Assembly (NCBI GenBank): GCA_963521065.1
Contig: CAUQTI010000002.1
Location: forward strand, 186,001-250,000
Length of the DNA stretch: 64,000 bases
Source of the DNA: IOR16 sp963521065
GTDB lineage: Bacteria; Bacillota; Clostridia; Peptostreptococcales; Anaerovoracaceae
Direction of reading: 5' to 3'
Shown piece after piece: positions 49,208 to 58,133 of this stretch (position 1 is its first letter; every line of letters begins with the position of its first letter). A program made the translations under genes and the position numbers. A model generated the notes under the pieces. That model was not told where the DNA came from and did no database searches. It saw only the letters and a list, made by a program, of their open reading frames with translations.

Positions 49208-50635
49208 TTACTCATAAAGGGCTCCTTTGTTAATCTTACTGCAAATATTATACTTTTTAAGCTTTTTATATAAGGCGCTCTTATGAATCCCCAATTCATA
49301 AGAAGAAAGTTCACAATTTCCATTGTTCTTTTTTAAAGTATCAATAATAAGGTCTCTCTCATATTCACCGACTAAATCCGGCAACTTTTTATTTACAGAA
49401 CTGCACTCCCCCATTTTATGCCTTGAAACAATCTTTGAGGGCAGGTCACAAAGTTCAATAAAAAATCCGTCACAGATTGCATATGCTGCTTTTATCACGT
49501 TATCTAGCTCACGAATGTTCCCCGGCCAGGCATACCCTGTAAAACAACGCTTCACATCCTTAGACATTGCAATGGTTTTATTATACTCCTGATTTAATTC
49601 CTGCAAAAAATGATTTGCAAGCTCTAAAATATCTGTTTTTCTGTTTCTGAGGGGCTGCATGTCAAGATTTATTACGTTGATTCTATAATACAGGTCTTCA
49701 CGGAACTCTCCATGTTCTATCATTTCATTCAAATTCTTTCTTGTGGCAGAAATAACCCTTACATCTACTGGAACTGATCGAAGGCCGCCTACCGGCTCAA
49801 TTTCCTTTTCTTGAAGGACTCTCAAAATCTTCGCCTGCATGTTTAAGGGCATATCTCCAATTTCATCAAGGAAAATCGTACCGCCATTTGCCATTAAAAA
49901 TTTACCCTTTTTCCCACCTTTCTTTGCGCCTGTAAAAGCTCCCTCTTCATATCCAAAAAGCTCCGACTCTAAAAGATTGGATGGAATTGCGGCACAATTT
50001 ATACTTACCATAGGCTTATTCGCACGCGGACTGGCATTGTGAATGGCTTGAGCAAAGATTTCTTTTCCTGTTCCGGTTTCTCCCGTAAGCAAAATGGCAA
50101 AATCTGTTTTGGCTGCTTTAATAGCCGCTTTTTTCTTTTCTGCAAATTCTGCACTGCTTCCGATAATACTGCGAAAGCAATATTTTTTCTGTGAAGCATT
50201 CTGCTCATATGCTTCTTTATAAAATTCAAGCTCTGCGTACTCGTTCATCAACCTTTTTGCAGAATCTAAGGTTTGCAGCCGAAATTTCACCTGCGCAACG
50301 CCTGCAACAATTTCATTGCTGTCATCATAGACACAAGAACGGCTCACCAAGAGGAAGCTGTCATCGCTTTCTTTTGTTTCTCCACTTTCAAATTTATGCA
50401 AAGCGAGCTCTTCACGGTAGCTCTTTTTCACAATGTCCAGCATTTTTGAATTAGAAATATTCTTTTTTATATTATATCCGACAATTTCTTCTTTTTTCTT
50501 CCCTAAGAAGTTACAGTATTGATCATTAATATCTGTAACAATACCATTTCTGTCTACAACAATAAAACCATCATCTGTCATTCTTAAAATTTCATCAAAA
50601 ATAGATTTATATCTTGCAAAATCCTTGTCAGACAT
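49208..50635 (-). CDS. sigma-54-dependent transcriptional activator with PAS domain
   Basis: A 475-residue enhancer-binding protein. The N-terminus (about 10-115) is a PAS-type sensor (MTDDGFIVVDRNGIVTDINDQYCNFLG). The AAA+ domain has GETGTGKE, the sigma-54 contact loop GAFTGAKKGG, and FLDEIGDMPLNMQAKILRVLQ. A Fis-type helix-turn-helix is at the C-terminus (NCELSSYELGIHKSALYKKLKKY). The start ATG at 50635 follows GGAGG; 40 residues of the longer frame are discarded. It lies directly downstream of the EtfBA operon. That operon has a -24/-12 promoter, so activation of it by this protein is very likely. The PAS domain probably senses the substrate or its acyl-CoA. Confidence 0.92.
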   Translation of the reverse strand: MSDKDFARYKSIFDEILRMTDDGFIVVDRNGIVTDINDQYCNFLGKKKEEIVGYNIKKNISNSKMLDIVKKSYREELALHKFESGETKESDDSFLLVSRSCVYDDSNEIVAGVAQVKFRLQTLDSAKRLMNEYAELEFYKEAYEQNASQKKYCFRSIIGSSAEFAEKKKAAIKAAKTDFAILLTGETGTGKEIFAQAIHNASPRANKPMVSINCAAIPSNLLESELFGYEEGAFTGAKKGGKKGKFLMANGGTIFLDEIGDMPLNMQAKILRVLQEKEIEPVGGLRSVPVDVRVISATRKNLNEMIEHGEFREDLYYRINVINLDMQPLRNRKTDILELANHFLQELNQEYNKTIAMSKDVKRCFTGYAWPGNIRELDNVIKAAYAICDGFFIELCDLPSKIVSRHKMGECSSVNKKLPDLVGEYERDLIIDTLKKNNGNCELSSYELGIHKSALYKKLKKYNICSKINKGALYE

Positions 50636-50756
50636 AGCTGTTCCTCCAAAAATTCCATTCCGCTGTGCCGTCTTATATGCTTCTATGATATAAGAAAAAA
50701 AAGGCATCGACAAGCTTTTTCTCACTCGCCTTATCTCAAAGTCGCAACACAGCAAA

Positions 50757-50790
50757 AGTTTTGGACTGATTCTATAACCAGCCCAAAACT
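50757..50790 (-). terminator. terminator of the etfA operon
   Basis: An AGTTTTGG/CCAAAACT stem with an inner CTG/CAG pair is followed on the minus strand by TTTG, eight bases after the etfA stop. Confidence 0.7.
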
Positions 50791-50797
50791 CTTAAAA

Positions 50798-51838
50798 TTA
50801 AAATTCGAAATCGGCTTTTTTATCAATTGCTTCTATCATCGCCGGAATCACCTCATAAAGGTCACCCACGATTCCATAATTGCATATTTTAAAAATTGGT
50901 GCATTCGGATCTTTATTGATTGCAATAATATATTTTGATTCACTCATTCCTGCAAGGTGTTGAATCGCTCCAGAAATGCCGCATGCGATGTAAATGTCTG
51001 GCCGAACTGTTGTTCCCGTTTGTCCAACCTGATGTACATGATCAATCCATCCGGAGTCAACGGCTGCTCTGGACGCACCGACTTCTGCCCCCAGCTTATC
51101 CGCTAGTTTTTGCAGTGTTTCAAAGCCGACAGCACCCTTTAATCCACGTCCGCCGGATACGATAATCTTTGCATCGGTCAAATTGACTGTCTTTTTATCT
51201 GCAGGTATTTTATCAATCAATTTTACGCGGATGTCCTTCTCTTCAAGACTCGGTTTAAACACCTCTAATTCGCCTTTCGTACTTTCAACGTGGCGCGCTT
51301 TCTGCATTACACCCGGTCGTACCGTCGACATCTGAGGTCGATTTTTGGGACAGATAATGGTCGCCATAAGATTGCCACCAAAAGCAGGGCGCGTCTGCAA
51401 TATCTTTCCGTCTTCTGGATCAATATCAAGTGAAGTGCAGTCCGCAACCAAGCCAGTTCCAATTTGCGCAGCAATTCTAGGCCCTACATCCCGTCCAATT
51501 GAAGTAGCCCCAACCAAAACAATTTCCGGCTTTCTTTCTGAAATCAGCTGTGAAGTTGCAATGGAGTAGCCATCTGTCGAAAAATCTTTTAATAAAGGAT
51601 GCTCGATGTATATTATTTTATCAACATCGTATTTAAGTAATTTTTTAATCTCCTCTTCAATCTCATAACCTGCAACTACCGCAACTACTTTTTTGCCTAT
51701 TTTATCTGCTAATTTTCTTCCTTCTCCAATAAGCTCTATCGTTACCGGGTGGATTTTTCCTTCTCTTTGTTCTCCAATGACCCATACGTCATGATACTCC
51801 GCCAAATTCACATTCTGATTGACTTTTGCTCGTTCCAT
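50798..51838 (-). CDS. etfA: electron transfer flavoprotein alpha subunit
   Basis: A 346-residue EtfA. The N-terminal alpha/beta domain is about 1-200, and the FAD domain shows ISGGRGLKG, VDSGWIDHVHQVGQTGTTVRPDIYIACGISGAIQHLAGM and INKDPNAPIFKICNYGIVGD. It accepts electrons from the acyl-CoA dehydrogenase encoded two genes upstream or feeds them to it. No extra ferredoxin domain is fused, unlike CarE of caffeate reduction. Whether the pair bifurcates electrons cannot be read safely from sequence. It follows etfB by 16 bases. Confidence 0.94.
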   Translation of the reverse strand: MERAKVNQNVNLAEYHDVWVIGEQREGKIHPVTIELIGEGRKLADKIGKKVVAVVAGYEIEEEIKKLLKYDVDKIIYIEHPLLKDFSTDGYSIATSQLISERKPEIVLVGATSIGRDVGPRIAAQIGTGLVADCTSLDIDPEDGKILQTRPAFGGNLMATIICPKNRPQMSTVRPGVMQKARHVESTKGELEVFKPSLEEKDIRVKLIDKIPADKKTVNLTDAKIIVSGGRGLKGAVGFETLQKLADKLGAEVGASRAAVDSGWIDHVHQVGQTGTTVRPDIYIACGISGAIQHLAGMSESKYIIAINKDPNAPIFKICNYGIVGDLYEVIPAMIEAIDKKADFEF

Positions 51839-51854
51839 TTTATCAAACCCCTTT

Positions 51855-52646
51855 CTATATCAATTTCAAATCATGCAGCTTGTCGACAAGTGCTGCCGCT
51901 TTTTCTTTGCTGTTGAAGCCTTCAATCATCTCACTGTTTTGAGATCGAACCGGCACAAACGATTTATACACGTTTGTCGGAGAGCCCTTTAGTCCGATTT
52001 GTGTCACATCTACATCTAAATCTTCTAAAGTATACACTTTCACCTGATCTGGGCCATCGTAAGCTTCAAATATTCCCCTTACAAAAGGATATCTTGGCTT
52101 ATTCAATTCTTTGATTGCAGTTAGTAATACAGGAGGTTTTACTTCTAGCACATAGTCGCCGGTCTCTGTGAATCTATTTACAATAATATTTTCTCTGTCA
52201 ACCTTTATTTCTTTGCAATAGGTAATTTGCGGAAGGTTGAGAAACTCCGCCATTTCCGGCCCTACCTGTGCGGTATCTCCGTCAATCGCCTGTCGTCCGC
52301 AGAATACTAAATCATATTCTCCGATTTTTTCAACAGCCGCTGCTAAAATAGTAGCAGTCGCCCAAGTATCCGAGCCTCCAAAAGCACGATCAGTTACTAA
52401 AACAGCTTCGTCCGCTCCCATAGCCAAGGCTTCTTTCAATGCTTCTTTTGCCTGTGGTGGCCCCATGCTGATAACGGAAACCTTTCCGCCGTGCAGGTCT
52501 TTTAATGCCAAAGCCTCTTCCAGCGCGTTTCTGTCATCGGGATTTATAATACTCGGAACACCGTCACGAATTAAAGTTCCGGTTTCTTGATTAATTCTTA
52601 CTTCATTTGTATTTGGCACTTGCTTTACGCATACAATGATATTCAT
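51855..52646 (-). CDS. etfB: electron transfer flavoprotein beta subunit
   Basis: A 263-residue EtfB beginning MNIIVCVKQVPNTNEV, with AMGADEAVLVTDRAFGGSDTWATA and VFCGRQAIDGDTAQVGPEMAEFL, the nucleotide-binding stretch of the family. The start at 52646 follows AGGAGG; the six-residue longer frame is discarded. The gene starts 10 bases after the acyl-CoA dehydrogenase stop. The cofactor (AMP or a second FAD) depends on whether this is a confurcating type, which I cannot settle. Confidence 0.94.
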   Translation of the reverse strand: MNIIVCVKQVPNTNEVRINQETGTLIRDGVPSIINPDDRNALEEALALKDLHGGKVSVISMGPPQAKEALKEALAMGADEAVLVTDRAFGGSDTWATATILAAAVEKIGEYDLVFCGRQAIDGDTAQVGPEMAEFLNLPQITYCKEIKVDRENIIVNRFTETGDYVLEVKPPVLLTAIKELNKPRYPFVRGIFEAYDGPDQVKVYTLEDLDVDVTQIGLKGSPTNVYKSFVPVRSQNSEMIEGFNSKEKAAALVDKLHDLKLI

Positions 52647-52656
52647 ACGTTTCCTC

Positions 52657-53799
52657 CTATCCAATTACCGCTCTGGAAATAACGACTTTATGAATTTCTG
52701 AGGTACCTTCATAAATTTCGGTTATTTTTGCATCGCGATACATTCTTTCTAAAGGATAATCCTTCATATACCCATAACCGCCATGAATCTGCAGTGCAAG
52801 GTTTGTTACAAATCTTGCATTTTCAGAAGCATTTAATTTCGCCATCGCTGCTTCCTTCGTATGTGGTAACCCCTCTTTTTTTAAATAGGCCGCACGGTAC
52901 ATCATCCACCTTGCACACTCCGTCTTCGTTGCCATGTCCGCAATGTACCACTGAATCCCTTGCAGCTGTGCAATCGGCTTTCCAAATTGCACTCTCTCAT
53001 GCACATATTTAATCGTTTCTTCCAGTGCTCCCTCTGCAATTCCAAGTGCCTGAGCAGCAACACCGATTCTTGCTCCGTCAAGCGCTGACATTGCAATCTT
53101 AAACCCTTTTCCTTCCGCACCAACTAGATTTTCTTTTGGTACACGGCAATTATCAAAAATCAATTCTACGGTTTCAGAACCATGGATTCCCATTTTTTCT
53201 TCGATTTTTCCGATTGAAAATCCTGGTGTCCCTTTTTCTACGAGGATACAAGACATCCCCTTAAGGCCCTTTGAGGGGTCTGTAAGTGCGAAAATAGCCA
53301 GATAATCTGCCTGCCCGCCACCAGATATAAAGCACTTTGTTCCATTCAGTATATATTCTCCGCTTTCTTCATCTAAAATAGCAGTTGTTTTCGCGCTGGC
53401 CGCATCACTGCCTGCGTTCGGTTCTGTGAGAGCAAACGCTCCCAAACACCCGCCACTCGTTACCTTCGGAAGGTATTTCTCCTTTTGCTCTTGGCTTCCG
53501 AATTTTCCAATCACGGCTGCGAAAATAGTATGAATGGATAAGATTGCTGCTGTCGCGGCACACTTTTTTGCAATTTCGGTTACTACAATTGACTTCTCAA
53601 TGTCACTGCCGCCACTTCCTCCAAATTCAAACGGAGTTCCAATCCCCGCAAAGCCGATTTTTGTCATTTTTTGAAAGCTTTCTTTCGGAAAATATCCCAA
53701 TTTATCTACTTCTGCCGCAATCGGAGCAATTTCCACTTCTGCAAATTCCTTCGCTACCTTCTGCAGCATTATCTGCGCATCTGTAAATTTAAAATCCAT
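52657..53799 (-). CDS. acyl-CoA dehydrogenase
   Basis: A 380-residue acyl-CoA dehydrogenase. Signatures are AFALTEPNAGSDAASAKT, the FAD-contact ISGGGQADYLA and the second block QIHGGYGYMKDYPLERMYRDAKITEIYEGTSEIHK, in which the Glu after IY is the usual catalytic base. It should interconvert an acyl-CoA and its 2,3-enoyl-CoA with EtfAB as partner. It differs from the rubredoxin fusion at 24151, to which it is homologous over the first 380 residues. In this operon it probably reduces the enoyl-CoA made by the crotonase at 56445. Confidence 0.94.
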   Translation of the reverse strand: MDFKFTDAQIMLQKVAKEFAEVEIAPIAAEVDKLGYFPKESFQKMTKIGFAGIGTPFEFGGSGGSDIEKSIVVTEIAKKCAATAAILSIHTIFAAVIGKFGSQEQKEKYLPKVTSGGCLGAFALTEPNAGSDAASAKTTAILDEESGEYILNGTKCFISGGGQADYLAIFALTDPSKGLKGMSCILVEKGTPGFSIGKIEEKMGIHGSETVELIFDNCRVPKENLVGAEGKGFKIAMSALDGARIGVAAQALGIAEGALEETIKYVHERVQFGKPIAQLQGIQWYIADMATKTECARWMMYRAAYLKKEGLPHTKEAAMAKLNASENARFVTNLALQIHGGYGYMKDYPLERMYRDAKITEIYEGTSEIHKVVISRAVIG

Positions 53800-53811
53800 A
53801 AATTTTCCTCC

Positions 53812-55029
53812 TTACTCCTTACTTACAGTAATAATACCCTCTTGTAAAAATCCTTGTATTTGTTCTCCACTATACCCGATTTCTTTTAGAATCTCTTCTG
53901 AATGTTCCCCGATTAACGGAGAGGTACAGCTTAAGTTTGCTTCGATACTTCCAAATTTAATCGGCGTCATCGCGTAGACTGTTTTTGATCCGTCACGGTT
54001 TGTATCTTCAACAACATAGTTGTTTTCCAATGCCTGTGGATCTGAAATCACATCTGAAAAATGCTGAATCTTTTCGTGTGCAATGTCCGCCGCCGTTAGC
54101 TTCTGAATCATTTCCTCCTGCGTATATTTCGCAAATTCCTTATCAATTTCAGAAATCAAAGCAGGTGCATTATTTTTACCTGCAATTCCGTTAGCAAAGC
54201 GTTCGTCGCTGATGAGTTCCTCTCTTCCCAACACCTTGCAAAGGGCTGAAAAATAGCGATCATATTCAAGAATGCTCAGGAATATCCATTTTCCATCACT
54301 GCATTTATAGGAATTTATAACCGGAGAAACCGCATCTTTTCTCGTCTTTGGATATTCATCGCCGTATTGTGTGGAGGCAATTAACGAGCTTGCATTCCAA
54401 ATTGCCTGCCCAAAAAGAGACACCATTACCTTCTGTCCTTTTCCTGTTTTTGCCTGCTGATATAAGGCAGCACAGATACCCCCTGCCAAGCTGCACGATG
54501 TTGTCGCATCTCCAAATCCAATCGGTGGATTAATCGGAGACGTATCTTTTTCTGCGATGTCAAGCATGGTTCCGCTCCGCGCCCAGAACGCAACGGTATC
54601 AAATCCAGGATTGTCTTTTGCGGGGCCATAATCACCAAACCCATTTACTTGTGCCCAAATAAGATGAGGGTGACGCTCTGCTAATGATTCATAGTCAAGT
54701 CCAAGCCGTTTTAGTGCGCCGGTCCGATAGCTTGACACGAACACATTCGCTTCTGACAGAAGCTTTTCCATGATTTCAAGCCCACTTTCACACTTTAAAT
54801 TTACAGACAAGCCACGCTTATTTGCATTGTAGGTCGTATAAAACGGATTTACCTCGTCCTCCACCGGCATTAGCATGGTTGCTCCGGTTTTTCTTCCCGG
54901 ATCACCAAAACTTGGCTCCACTTTTATTACATCAGCACCCCAGTCCGCTAAAATTTTAGCCGTTCCCGGTCCTGCCACAAAATAAGTTAAATCAATTACT
55001 TTTACACCTTCTAACGGTTTCTGTAACAT
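53812..55029 (-). CDS. family III CoA-transferase (CaiB/BaiF type)
   Basis: A 405-residue class III CoA transferase. The family core is seen in KPLEGVKVIDLTYFVAGPGTAKILADWGADVIKVEP, NANKRGLSVNLKCESG, DNPGFDTVAFWARSGTM (catalytic Asp region) and VSLFGQAIWN. It should activate a carboxylic acid imported by the GntP-type permease, taking CoA from a product acyl-CoA. It begins 12 bases upstream of the dehydrogenase. The true acid is unknown; crotonate-, hydroxybutyrate- or betaine-like acids are possible. Confidence 0.92.
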   Translation of the reverse strand: MLQKPLEGVKVIDLTYFVAGPGTAKILADWGADVIKVEPSFGDPGRKTGATMLMPVEDEVNPFYTTYNANKRGLSVNLKCESGLEIMEKLLSEANVFVSSYRTGALKRLGLDYESLAERHPHLIWAQVNGFGDYGPAKDNPGFDTVAFWARSGTMLDIAEKDTSPINPPIGFGDATTSCSLAGGICAALYQQAKTGKGQKVMVSLFGQAIWNASSLIASTQYGDEYPKTRKDAVSPVINSYKCSDGKWIFLSILEYDRYFSALCKVLGREELISDERFANGIAGKNNAPALISEIDKEFAKYTQEEMIQKLTAADIAHEKIQHFSDVISDPQALENNYVVEDTNRDGSKTVYAMTPIKFGSIEANLSCTSPLIGEHSEEILKEIGYSGEQIQGFLQEGIITVSKE

Positions 55030-55081
55030 AAATTTCCTCCTAAATCTACTTCTCTCTATCAGTTATACTTACCCTAGTGGC

Positions 55082-56404
55082 TCACGGCCATGATGGAAAC
55101 AGCGTAAATAAGATGACACAAACTACGGATCCAATCAATGGCGTAACTACCGTAAGCCAAAAGATTGGTGTATACGCATCCTTATGTGTCTCGTTACAAA
55201 GTCCGTTTGTGACCGTGACGATATATCCGTTATGCGGCAATGAATCCAACGCCGCCGAAGAAATTGACATGGTTCTTGATATGGCTTCTGCAGCAACGCC
55301 CTTTGCAATGTAAATCGGCCCTAATAATGGGGCTGCGATTCCCAATGCGCCAGAAGCAGAACCGCACACACCGGCAATTACGGTTGTTCCAACGGCAACA
55401 CCTACAAGCTCAGGCCCCGGGATGTCGATCATCGCATCAATGACCACCTGAAAAGCAAGTGCACTCTTTACAACGGAGCCAAATGCAACTACGGCACAGG
55501 TATTGCTGATTGAAACGATTGATGTTTTGCAGCCTTCTCCAACATGGAAAAGAAGTTCTTTATTCTTTTGATACTTATTCAAAAGCAGCCATACTAAAAT
55601 AGCGCCAATGAACACTCCTGTTTCAAGCTGAACCAAGGGCTTTCCGTCTCGAAGCGGCGCATTGATTAAAATAATAGTAACGATTAATGGGATCAATGCG
55701 ATAATTGGATTTGGAAGCGTCCCCTCTTCATGAAAACGGTCTGCTTCTTTTGCAACAAAATGCTCTCCTTTTTCTTTTGCGTTTTTTACAAAGCGGAATA
55801 ATAAAACAGAGCCCATTAAAAACATAAATCCGCAGGAGATAAATCCAACAGTGGTGCCCGCCATATAAGTAACTCCAAGCTCCGTGGATGGAATGGCATT
55901 ATGTATTTGCGGTGCACCTGGTGCAACCATTGCAAAAGTGGAGCATCCAAAGGTAAGTGCTGCCGGGATAAAGCGCCTTGGAAGATCTGCTTCCCGAAAT
56001 ACTTCAAGTGCAATCGGAAATACTGCAAAAGAGCAAACAAAAACGCTGACACCGCCGTAAGCGAGAATGGCACAAGACAGAGGAATGGAGATGAGCGCTT
56101 TTTCTTTCCCCAATGCTTTTACAATCAGCTTTGCAATGGATTTCGCACCATTCGTTACCTCCATCATTTTTCCCATAAGGACACCCGTTAAAAAGATTAA
56201 GTAATTCGCCTGAAAGAAGCCGACAAAGCCACCTACAAAATCGGTTTTCATCGCGGTATACATAGGAATACCACCTGTCAGCGCAACAATTGCTGCACTG
56301 ATAAACGCAATTACAAATATATTAATTCCACGCATGATGAGATACATCAAGACACCTAATGCAGTGATAATACCAATCAAGCTGATCAGTTCATTCATTG
56401 ACAT
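55082..56404 (-). CDS. GntP family organic acid permease
   Basis: A 440-residue transporter with about 12 membrane helices. Family features are ALTGGIPMYTAMKTDFVGGF, ANYLIFLTGVLMGKMMEVTNGAKSIAKLIVKALG, TFGCSTFAMVAPGAPQIHNAIPSTELGV and the C-terminal LDSLPHNGYIVTVTNGLCNETHKDAY. GntP members take up gluconate and other hydroxy acids with protons. In this operon it probably imports the acid that the CoA-transferase activates. An AGGAGG box precedes the start. Confidence 0.9.
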   Translation of the reverse strand: MSMNELISLIGIITALGVLMYLIMRGINIFVIAFISAAIVALTGGIPMYTAMKTDFVGGFVGFFQANYLIFLTGVLMGKMMEVTNGAKSIAKLIVKALGKEKALISIPLSCAILAYGGVSVFVCSFAVFPIALEVFREADLPRRFIPAALTFGCSTFAMVAPGAPQIHNAIPSTELGVTYMAGTTVGFISCGFMFLMGSVLLFRFVKNAKEKGEHFVAKEADRFHEEGTLPNPIIALIPLIVTIILINAPLRDGKPLVQLETGVFIGAILVWLLLNKYQKNKELLFHVGEGCKTSIVSISNTCAVVAFGSVVKSALAFQVVIDAMIDIPGPELVGVAVGTTVIAGVCGSASGALGIAAPLLGPIYIAKGVAAEAISRTMSISSAALDSLPHNGYIVTVTNGLCNETHKDAYTPIFWLTVVTPLIGSVVCVILFTLFPSWP

Positions 56405-56444
56405 ATATTTTCCTCCTTTATATTTTTTTACTGCCTATGCGCGT

Positions 56445-57251
56445 TTACCTGTTTTTAAATATCGCTTTTCTCTTTCCAATAAAGGCATCCATTCCTTCCT
56501 GCTTATCCTCCGTTGCAAAGGTCAATCCTGCCAAGTCCTTTTCAAGCTCAAGCGCATTCATTAAATCCATATCTACACCTTTATTAATTGCAAGCTTTGC
56601 ATATTTGATGGCAAGCGGCGCATTCTCTATAATCGTTCTCATGCATTCCTTTGCCGCATCAATCAATGCATCCTCTGCGGTAATTTCATTTACAAGCCCC
56701 ATTGAAAGCGCTTCTTCTGGCTTTACCTGTCTCGCAGTATAAATTAAATCTTTTGCCCGTCCTGCACCCACCAATCTTGTCAGCCTTTGCGTCCCACCAA
56801 AGCAAGGTATCACACCAAGCTTTACCTCCGGCTGACCAAATACAGCTTTTTCGGAGGCGATTCTTAAATCACAGCACATAGCCAGCTCACATCCCCCGCC
56901 TAATGCATAGCCATTGACTGCAGCGATTACAGGTTTTTCAAATGCCTCTATTTTGTTAAATACACTTTGCGCATAGCCTGCGTAACTTCTCCCTTGCTCA
57001 CTTTTATAAGCCTGCATCTGAAGAATGTCGGCGCCAGCTACGAACGCTTTCCCGCTTCCGGTTAAAATTACCCCTTTTATTTCTTCATTCTCACTGAATA
57101 CCTCAAATATCTCTTCCAGTTCTTTTAATGTCTTATTATTCAGTGCGTTCAATGCTTTCGGTCGATTCATAATAAGCAACGCAATCCCGCTATCATATTC
57201 CACTTTGATATTTTCCAGTGTCTCACTCAGCATAACCAAACTGTTGTTCAT
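56445..57251 (-). CDS. enoyl-CoA hydratase/isomerase (crotonase)
   Basis: A 268-residue crotonase-fold enzyme. The oxyanion-hole block GKAFVAGADIL and GYALGGGCELAMCCDLRIAS are present. Both catalytic glutamates of hydratases are visible: the one in GGCELA and the one in GQPEVKLGVIPCFGGTQRL. It should add or remove water on a 3-hydroxyacyl-CoA. The start ATG at 57251 follows GAGGAGG by six bases; the frame could extend by one GTG codon. It is the first gene of the sigma-54 operon. Confidence 0.93.
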   Translation of the reverse strand: MNNSLVMLSETLENIKVEYDSGIALLIMNRPKALNALNNKTLKELEEIFEVFSENEEIKGVILTGSGKAFVAGADILQMQAYKSEQGRSYAGYAQSVFNKIEAFEKPVIAAVNGYALGGGCELAMCCDLRIASEKAVFGQPEVKLGVIPCFGGTQRLTRLVGAGRAKDLIYTARQVKPEEALSMGLVNEITAEDALIDAAKECMRTIIENAPLAIKYAKLAINKGVDMDLMNALELEKDLAGLTFATEDKQEGMDAFIGKRKAIFKNR

Positions 57252-57362
57252 CACTTTCCTCCTCTATTTTCATGAAAAAATTTCAAGCTTCAGTTTGTGC
57301 GGCCGCATCACTAAAACCTTCGTTTTGGCCGGTTAAATATTCCGGTTCATTTTCTATTGGGT

Positions 57363-57378
57363 AGCAATTGCCATGCCA
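57363..57378 (-). promoter_or_regulatory. sigma-54 (-24/-12) promoter of the crotonase-EtfBA operon
   Basis: On the minus strand TGGCATGGCAATTGCT matches the consensus TGGCACG-N4-TTGCW with one change, with correct GG/GC spacing. It lies about 112 bases upstream of the crotonase ATG. The activator is presumably the PAS-AAA protein at 49208. Confidence 0.85.
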
Positions 57379-57537
57379 TATTTCCACTTTCCTTGAAATT
57401 GTTAAAAAAATAATTTTCAAATTATAAGATACCTGTCATTTTTTTAATAAAATAGCAATCTATTTTAAATATGCAATTTCTAGATCGTTTTTTTATGAAC
57501 ATTGTTTATAAATTTTTGATTATTTTTTATTTAATCT

Positions 57538-57591
57538 ATCTACATTTTTTCCATATGGAGACTTTTGTCTCTATATGGAAAAAATGTAGAT
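57538..57591. repeat. palindrome with 25-bp arms, possible enhancer site
   Basis: The arms 57538-57562 and 57567-57591 match at 24 of 25 positions around a TTTT loop. It lies about 160-230 bases upstream of the -24/-12 promoter, where enhancer sites for sigma-54 activators are usually found. A bidirectional terminator or a mobile element end are alternatives. The rest of 57252-57830 is AT-rich without genes. Confidence 0.6.
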
Positions 57592-57720
57592 GGAAGTTCT
57601 GTTTTCAATGAAACGATAAAATTATTTTTTTAACAAATAAGCTTTTCAAATTATTTTTCTACAAATGGAGAATTTTTTCACATAAAGGCCATCCTTCCTC
57701 CAGCGCGGTTTCTTTATAAA

Positions 57721-57757
57721 AAAAAGCGTAATGAAACGAGTGTTTCATTGCGCTTTT
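57721..57757 (-). terminator. terminator of the DUF3343 gene
   Basis: The AAAAAGCG...AATGAAAC arm pairs with GTTTCATT...CGCTTTTT, with T residues on both strands. It lies about 75 bases after the 57831 stop. Confidence 0.85.
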
Positions 57758-57830
57758 TTATTCTTTATTAAAGTATATACCCAAAGATAACGCTTTTTTA
57801 TATTTACGCTTCTTTAGAAATTTCTTGTCA

Positions 57831-58088
57831 TTAGGCTACACGGATATAATCCACCTGATTATTTTGATCTTGAATTTCGTATACTCCACTGTGATTGATG
57901 TTGTTATCTGCTAGAATATCAAGTACAAATGGTAATTGATTTGTTCGAATATAGAGTGCATAGCCACAACTTTTAAGCAACTTAGGGGGCGTTTTTTTCA
58001 GGGTCGAACGAATTTGCTGACTCTGTAATTTTTCCTGTGCATAAGCAGCCTTATAAAAGGACGAAAATGCAATGATATAATCCTTCAT
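57831..58088 (-). CDS. DUF3343 family protein
   Basis: An 85-residue protein with the DUF3343-like pattern: DYIIAFSSFYKAAYAQEKLQ, then TPPKLLKSCGYALYIRT and ADNNINHSGVYEI. The family has a CG pair (SCGYAL) and is often linked to selenium or sulfur transfer proteins, but no biochemical role is proved. It lies 45 bases downstream of the D,D-carboxypeptidase gene. It could share that transcript. Confidence 0.75.
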   Translation of the reverse strand: MKDYIIAFSSFYKAAYAQEKLQSQQIRSTLKKTPPKLLKSCGYALYIRTNQLPFVLDILADNNINHSGVYEIQDQNNQVDYIRVA

Positions 58089-58133
58089 GAAATCCCTCTT
58101 TTCCGTCGTTGAGTTTCGTTTTTCAACCTCATA

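Noticed and set aside
53812..57251. Assignment of the sigma-54 operon to carnitine or gamma-butyrobetaine metabolism
   Set aside because: The CoA-transferase, dehydrogenase and Etf genes are similar in kind, but the transporter is GntP type and not a betaine transporter, so the substrate is left open.
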